From contig CP136065.1 of NCBI GenBank assembly GCA_032622095.1, positions 212,950,151 to 213,014,150 on the forward strand: DNA of 64,000 nt, given 5' to 3'. The translations under genes and the position numbers were made by a program. This document shows, piece after piece, positions 58,163-64,000 of the stretch (the first letter of the stretch is position 1; each line of letters opens with the position of its first letter). The notes under the pieces were generated by a model. That model ran no database searches, had not been told where the DNA came from, and saw only the letters and a list, made by a program, of their open reading frames with translations. Origin of the DNA: Siphonodentalium dalli (taxonomy: Eukaryota > Mollusca > Scaphopoda > Gadilida > Siphonodentaliidae).

Positions 58163-59090
58163 GATTGTACTATTAATATTATAGTACCATACGCAGGGTA
58201 TTGCTGGTAATATTACCTGTCGGTATGTTACTCATTCCTAAGTACCTACTTTAGTAAGTTGAATTATTGGATTCTCCATAATACATTTCATATTACATGT
58301 GTTTAACCTTCAATTATATAACTACTATGAATTGTCAATGTCACTAATTTATGGAGCGAAGAAATATAATTTAACTGTACAGTTCTTCATTCTAGTGGGA
58401 TTTGGTTACTTTGGGAATTACAATCTCAAAATAATTAATCATACTGGAATTTAGGAACTAATTGTTGTTTTTCCGACATTTTGAAACTGATATCTTATGT
58501 CTTGTAGAGCATCCAATTCGATTGGGTTTCGACAACTGTATTATCCAATCGCTGTTTGACATGTATTACGCAAGTCATTGGTAGGACGCTGCCCATTGGT
58601 TAAACGTTTGACAGTTTTAAAAATAGGTTCCTTCCGGGTTTGTTTTCCTGATAACATTTTAAATTTGACTTTTGAGCATGACTTAGCTCGCATTTTGACC
58701 CACCCGCCAAATTCCCAGAATTTATCTATTCCATTTATCTAGTTAGTAAAATTTCAAATGCTGATTTGCCAAAACAATTAATTAATTGTACTATTAATAT
58801 TATAGTGCTATACGCAGGGTATTGCTGGTAATATTACCTACCGGTATGTTATTCATTCCTATATACCTACTTTAGTAAGTTGAACTAATGGGTTCTACAT
58901 AATACATTCCATTGTACATGTGTGTAACCTTCAATTATATAACTACTGATAATTATAATTATGAATTGTCAATGTCACTAATTTATGAAAATTGTATTTC
59001 ATTGGGGAGCGAAGCTCCCCACAATTTTGGCAAATAAATATAATTAACTATACAATAGTTCTTCTTTGTAGTGGGTAAGATGCACGTTTT
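58163..59090 (+). repeat. Two direct copies of a 240-300-bp block
   Basis: ACGCAGGGTATTGCTGGTAA.., TACCTACTTTAGTAAGTTGA and GAATTGTCAATGTCACTAAT occur at 58163-58400 and 58780-59090. The second copy has an extra hairpin GGGGAGCGAAGCTCCCC. The segment between (58445-58625) is the partner of 54581. Confidence 0.8.
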
Positions 59091-59515
59091 GCCACTATTT
59101 GCCAGTATTTCAAAGTGGATTTTCTCAAACTGTCAGGAATATTATTGTGACACAATATTTAAGAACCACCGACCCATTGATAATATAACCTCATTTACTT
59201 TGCTTTTATGGCATGAATGATATTTAAAAGTTCACTGTCCTCAGCTACAAGAACTTCTGTAATATAGATTACTTTTCAAAAGCGCAGTTCATATATCCAT
59301 AATATCATATCTGAAGATCATAAGAGGAGACTTAAATATACTTTATTCGTGAATTTTATGATTATTTTTAATTTAGAATATCAACTACCCATAAATAAAT
59401 TTCTACATTTGAGAATGGGCATACCATGCCTGTTTATCAATCAAAATATGGGCTCAGATGAGATCTGGGTAAAATCGATAAAGGCAATTGTTACATGTTA
59501 TATAAGAAATGAATG

Positions 59516-59644
59516 GCGGTTTCAATGTGGTCATGGGATTTTGATCGCGAGAAAAATTCAGCAAACTGTATGAACCCGAAGGGGTTCATGCGGAGTTTGC
59601 TGATTTTTTATCGCGGTCAAAACACATGACCACGTTGAATCCGC
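59516..59644. repeat. 129-bp palindrome
   Basis: GCGGTTTCAATGTGGTCATG.. ATTCAGCAAACT..GAACCC and the complement. About 55-base arms with few mismatches. Confidence 0.85.
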
Positions 59645-59699
59645 TGTTTATTATTTATATTTATATACTTACGCTCTTTTAAAACACTTCTCCAAATAT

Positions 59700-59910
59700 G
59701 TCCGTTATTTCGTCAAAAACACTTTTTCAAATATCTCCGTTATTTCGTTTATAAAAATAATTTCCTATTTCTATATTTCGCTCTATATTTCGCCCTATTT
59801 CGCTATTTCGCTGTATTTTCCTATTTCGATTTTTCGTGCTATTTCGCTGTATTTTCATATTTCGCTTTTTCGTTGTATTTCATATTTCGATAATTCGCTA
59901 TATTTGACAT
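59700..59910 (+). repeat. TATTTCG-rich degenerate repeat
   Basis: About fifteen occurrences of TATTTCG or TTTCGCT with irregular spacing, e.g. CGCTATTTCGCTGTATTTTC. Confidence 0.8.
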
Positions 59911-60117
59911 ATTATGGGATATGGGATTATATGATGATCAACATTCTGATAGTCAATGGCGAACATCTCGTGCCACCCGTGCTCGCGATTACATGCCACA
60001 AGCCATCAAATCGTGAAACTCGATTACATATTGTTTTCTATCAAATCCTTGGCGTATTGGCTGACTAGATACTCAAGCAGTCGGTAATGTCCGACAATCC
60101 CCGGTGATTTCCGGGAC

Positions 60118-60190
60118 CAATGTGTTCATAAACCTATGAACGACATTGGAAGTGACGTCACGTTACGTTCATAGGTTTATGAACGCATTG
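60118..60190. repeat. 73-bp hairpin
   Basis: CAATGTGTTCATAAACCTATGAACG pairs with its near-perfect complement. The loop is ACATTGGAAGTGACGTCACGTTA. The arms are themselves partly palindromic. Confidence 0.85.
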
Positions 60191-60263
60191 AATAAGGAGG
60201 CGTGTCTACCGTAACGCTATGGGGAAATCGGAGGAGATATCAGGTGTATGTAAATATATGTAT

Positions 60264-60766
60264 ACTAGAAGGTGACCCGACTTCGTCCGAACTATTCAAA
60301 AACCAAATTTCAAGTCAATTGCTCCACCCGTTTCCGAGATCTGGTCTGCGCATGCGCGAAGCCGGCGTCGCACGGGCTCGGCCACCCGATAAAATTCGTA
60401 TCCGGGGCAAGATACATTCACATACCAAATTTCAAGTCGATAGCTCCACCCGTTTCCGAGATATATAGCCCAATGTCATTTGCGGATACCTCGGCCGGTA
60501 TTATTCGCGCTATATCGAATCGATTTGTGAGCACCGAACTGAAATATATTAGCGCAAAACGGCGTAAAAACAGATTTGACCTCGGCACGTGAAAAGTTGA
60601 CATCGGATCTGAAAATCAATAGGCCTATGTTACTCCTGACCCGAAAATACCCCCACGTACCAAGTTTCATCGAAATCGGCTGGGCCATTTTCGAGTCCAT
60701 CGATTACACACACACAGAGAGATACACACACACACACACACAGATCTTTCAAAATATATAATAGAT
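60264..60766 (+). mobile_element. Retroelement-tail repeat, second locus
   Basis: Starts ACTAGAAGGTGACCCGACTT. It contains AAATTTCAAGTCAATTGCTC twice, then CCAAGTTTCATCGAAATCGG, a CA microsatellite and the end TTTCAAAATATATAATAGAT. Same family as 49125-50000. Confidence 0.75.
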
Positions 60767-60962
60767 GATCATGACTGAACTAATTTATAATTTGAAGCTA
60801 TTATCCAACCTAAAACATGGCCGAGTCCAAAGCGCCACCTCTGATTAGAATGGATTAACCTGCAATTGGGTCAAGATGCACGAGTTGTACCATGTGGTCG
60901 GCCCTATCAACCGGGCCATTGGCTGCACGGATTGCGTTACATCTTAACCCATTCAAATGACA

Positions 60963-61037
60963 CTTACTAGGGGGCACCGCTCCTGCTAAATCCGTCCGAA
61001 ATAGCATAATCGTCCATTGCGCAATCGCGAGGCTCAT
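60963..61037 (-). CDS. Weak candidate first exon of another gene
   Basis: On the minus strand an ATG at 61037 starts MSLAIAQWTIMLF..AGAVPP and meets a donor CCTA|gtaagt in phase 1. It sits in a patch richer in G, C and CpG than its surroundings (60836-61100). The leader is only moderately hydrophobic. The plus strand also has a donor-like CACGAAT|gtgagt at 61095, so neither strand nor reality is settled. Confidence 0.2.
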
Positions 61038-61109
61038 GTGCGTTCCGGCGAGAGAAAGTCTACCATGCCCAGAAATTGAGCTCAGGAAGCACGAATGTGA
61101 GTATTTTAT

Positions 61110-62060
61110 ATAAGGAAATTACGTTTTCCCCTCATGAAAAGGCCATTCTGTATTTGTAAAGCAGCTCTTGGTCCGCACGATTCAATAAACATGCATTTCT
61201 TTCTATTTTTCCCAACCTAATCATTTCCAGTGCTTTTTACAATGACAAATCCGAAAGCATTCTGAGTGGAAGGTGTGTTCAATTTTACTATAATCATCAG
61301 TCTGTTGTCATCTTGGTATTGTTTGTAATATTGCCGGTCATGATGGATCTGGGGGGGGGGGTGTGGAAAGAGAGTCTTGCGGCCACCCTACAACACCCTT
61401 TATTTAAGTGAAATATAAAAAAAATTCAAATAAGGAATGGAAGTCACATTCGTCGTAAACTTTGAGTAAGAGCTGAAAACGGCGGCCATTTTGCAATAGT
61501 GGCAGCCATTTTGGATATGTCGATCATTGTGATTGGTTTGTCGGAAAATATCAGTTTTCATAGTTGACGTACACTGGCCAATCAAACACATCTCAGCCTA
61601 TTGTCAGGTTTGCATCATAAAGTGAACGATTATGTTCCTATATGGAATCACTGAACTAAATTGTTTCCCATAGGCGATAGTGTTAACGTTTCGGTTATAT
61701 TCACTTAATTGAAGCCTACATGCCATACCAGTGATCTTTACCCAGCTATATTGACACCAAATGCAAGAAAAATCATAGGTCATATGTGTATGACAGGGCT
61801 ATCATACAGCCAAATTTGATCTGGAAAAACCCAGAACTAGAGCAGCTAGTTAAATAAATTTCCCCACTCACAAAAATCCATTCCCCCATTAATTCACCAG
61901 TTTAAATTATTTAGATATGATGTACAAATCAAATAAACGCGATATCATCCTTTAATAACGAGTCCCATGTATCAGGTGAAGGTCATTCTTCAGTTAGCTT
62001 CACCTTTAGCTTCCCGACTCTGGCACACATTTAGCTCCCTGATTCTATACACTGCTAAAA
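61110..62060. other. No gene seen
   Basis: A guanine run at 61351-61361 and a GCGGCCATTTTGCAATAGTG piece; otherwise unremarkable. Confidence 0.4.
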
Positions 62061-62064
62061 AAGT

Positions 62065-62360
62065 TTCAGTAATTTTACGGAAACAGGTTCTGGTAATCAT
62101 CTGCCAGAACTAGTTTCCGTAAAATTACGGAACACCGTAATTTTTTTTTTTACAGATCTCCCGTAAATTTATGGAATACCGTAATTTTATTTTATTTTAC
62201 AGTTTTACTGTAAAATGACGGAATACCGTAAAAACAGTTATACAGTTCTACCGTAAAATTACGGAACACCGCAACAGAAATTATACTGGCCTTTCGTAAA
62301 ATTATGGATTCACCGTAAAATTATGGATTCACCGTAAAATTATGGATTCACCGTATAATT
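62065..62360. repeat. CCGTAAAATTACGG palindromic repeats
   Basis: About ten short copies in both senses, ending with three exact tandem copies of ATTATGGATTCACCGTAAA. The first part (TTTCAGTAATTTTACGGAAA and inverse) forms a hairpin. Confidence 0.8.
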
Positions 62361-62739
62361 ATAACCCCATAACTGAACTCGCAGACGAGTAGTCACTTGG
62401 TTCCTAATCATCATGAGTTCAACAGTCTTAAGCTGTTTGTTGAACGTATAATCTGAACTTACCGATAATGAATGCATCAGACCATTCCTACACATGAAGA
62501 ATAGACCATTTCAATGTATGCTTTCATGGTAAAATCCATATTGGGTAACCCATAGATAATAATGATCATCTCGCCAACTCAACCGCCATCCTTGATCCAA
62601 TCGACAGGAAAGTATGTTTCGCACTGAACTCCATGAACCGTGTGAAAATTTGATTGCAACTGCATACAGGAGATTTTTTTTAAATCTTGTGTAAATCATG
62701 TTTTCTAATGGCAGCCCACAAGAGAACTCTCACCATACT

Positions 62740-64000
62740 GACATCAAATTTCAAGATTTTATTCAAATAAAAATTCAAATTAATAGTACACACAAAATTT
62801 GATAATATATGAACAAACGAAAAAGAAAACCATATTAAGCAATGCAATTCCACCCCCCCCCCCGACGCTCAGTTTAAATATTTCTATGGATGGAAGATAC
62901 TTTATTTTATAAATCCATGGTCCATCACTAAGGAAATCAATGGATAAAAAAACCCATGGTATTCATTTTCTATTATTGACCTATAACTGTTCCAAAGATT
63001 TCCAACACTGTTCATACTTTAGTAACAATGCTAACTATGAAGCAAAGATGGAGAAAGGGAAATAGCTCTTTACAAAAAGACATGGACAAAACATGTCAGT
63101 ACCCTTCCATCAATCCTGATCTATTAGCATTCCAAACAAGCTGAAATGTTTGTACAAACACAAAATTCATAAATTTCCAAGTCAAACGCGGTCCGTAACT
63201 CTGGTAAAAAGTAAAAGACGAAACCCAAAGTAATTGAAATACTGTTTTGTATATATAGGTGTAAGTTCAACATGTTGACATATATTTCCAATAATTCATA
63301 AAGAAGCCTTTCACACAATGTAAGAAAATGAAACAACACCCCATCCTCGGAAGTATATACAGGTTGTGAGTTATAAACTGTTTTCTTATAGTTATGTGCA
63401 CAATTCCCGCCACCAATCTAGGTGTACATTACATTAGTGTCTAAATCAAACACACCCCCAATATTGTATGTCTTGATATAAGTAAAATATGGCATGTTTA
63501 AACAAACAAAAAACAAGGCTATATTGAAGAAAGTATCTTTGTGATCGAAAAAACAACATTTTAAAAGTTATCATTTCAGCACCAACCAGCATTAGCATAT
63601 TAATATTGACCGAAAACCTAGCTCTTCTGCATGCCGCGCTGAATTAGCGTAATGTTGCACTGTGCACGAATGGAACCAGAAGTCTACTTTGTGCATATAG
63701 ATATATGAAAACTTATCCACTCATTTCTGCGGAATCGTTTTTGTTTTATCTCCCAACCTGTAAATACTTTCTAGAAGGGGCGTTCCGTTTTAATTTTCTT
63801 TCGGGAAAGCTCTCATTCATTACACGGTATGATTTGACAAAAGCTGTCTGCTAAACAACACATGGACATTTTCAAATCCTGGATAATAACAGTTTTTAGA
63901 ATGTCATACATGTACAGGGTATGAGCCAGCGTTGTCATAACTCCAGACCAAGGCTTGACTGCATCAATTCCGATGATAGCTTCAACAACTTCTTATGCGT
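62740..64000 (-). other. Quiet stretch, possibly a 3' UTR of a gene beyond the window
   Basis: No transposon ends or tandem repeats are seen apart from a cytosine run at 62851-62861. A minus-strand AATAAA lies in TTGAATAAAATCTTG at about 62757-62768, where a poly(A) site could lie just below. No coding frame is found, so this is only a suggestion. Confidence 0.2.

Overview
The window is animal (metazoan) nuclear DNA. It is AT-rich, has no bacterial-type operons and is dominated by DNA-transposon remnants and simple repeats. Its one clearly supported protein-coding gene is split into short exons with GT/AG borders and consistent reading phases. The mix of C-type lectin and immunoglobulin exons, non-LTR retrotransposon fragments, TTAA-, TTA- and 8-bp-flanked MITEs and foldback elements fits a marine invertebrate (mollusc, annelid, lancelet, hemichordate or similar). 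The sequence alone does not let me choose among these.

The gene lies on the minus strand and runs from a signal-peptide exon at 50258-50339 down to at least 9066, about 41 kb. Reading 5' to 3' it encodes: a secretion signal; a six-cysteine C-type lectin domain on two exons (43792-43940, 41873-42113); an Ig domain on two exons (31192-31265, 28042-28297); a 10-codon microexon (26775-26804); a short module with clustered cysteines (16362-16540); a 21-codon linker (15745-15807); and an I-set Ig domain on two exons (11372-11509, 9066-9212). Every neighbouring pair has matching intron phase except the step from 26775 to 16540. That step predicts a missing small exon. I found no transmembrane segment or stop codon, so the 3' end is probably outside the window or in exons I could not recognise. 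The product looks like a secreted or cell-surface recognition or adhesion protein.

The introns and the upstream flank are filled with mobile DNA. The main items are: a 1.5-kb foldback element (2890-4450); a series of MITEs and perfect or near-perfect palindromes (8776-9038, 11646-12135, 12492-12633, 12972-13131, 13267-13955, 14017-14784, 20143-20297, 25299-25444, 26857-27310); and two opposite-orientation copies of a TA-flanked element (20799-23051, 34436-37124). There is also a nearly identical 1457-bp direct duplication (36543-37999 and 38701-40157), a mirrored minisatellite (40158-41135), piggyBac-like TTAA elements (33864-34329, 47486-47740) and non-LTR retrotransposon 3' parts (17400-17990, 28573-29010, 44645-46332, 50960-51290). 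A hAT-like element (52083-52619) and a Harbinger-like element (53045-54376) lie upstream of the gene.

The most distinctive non-genic signal is an approximately 70-bp near-perfect palindrome. It occurs about eleven times between 26.9 and 51.7 kb and sits inside several different element types with different outer arms. The region from 50.4 to 64 kb has no confident gene. A GC-richer patch at 60836-61100 and a quiet stretch after 62740 are weak candidates for parts of neighbouring genes.
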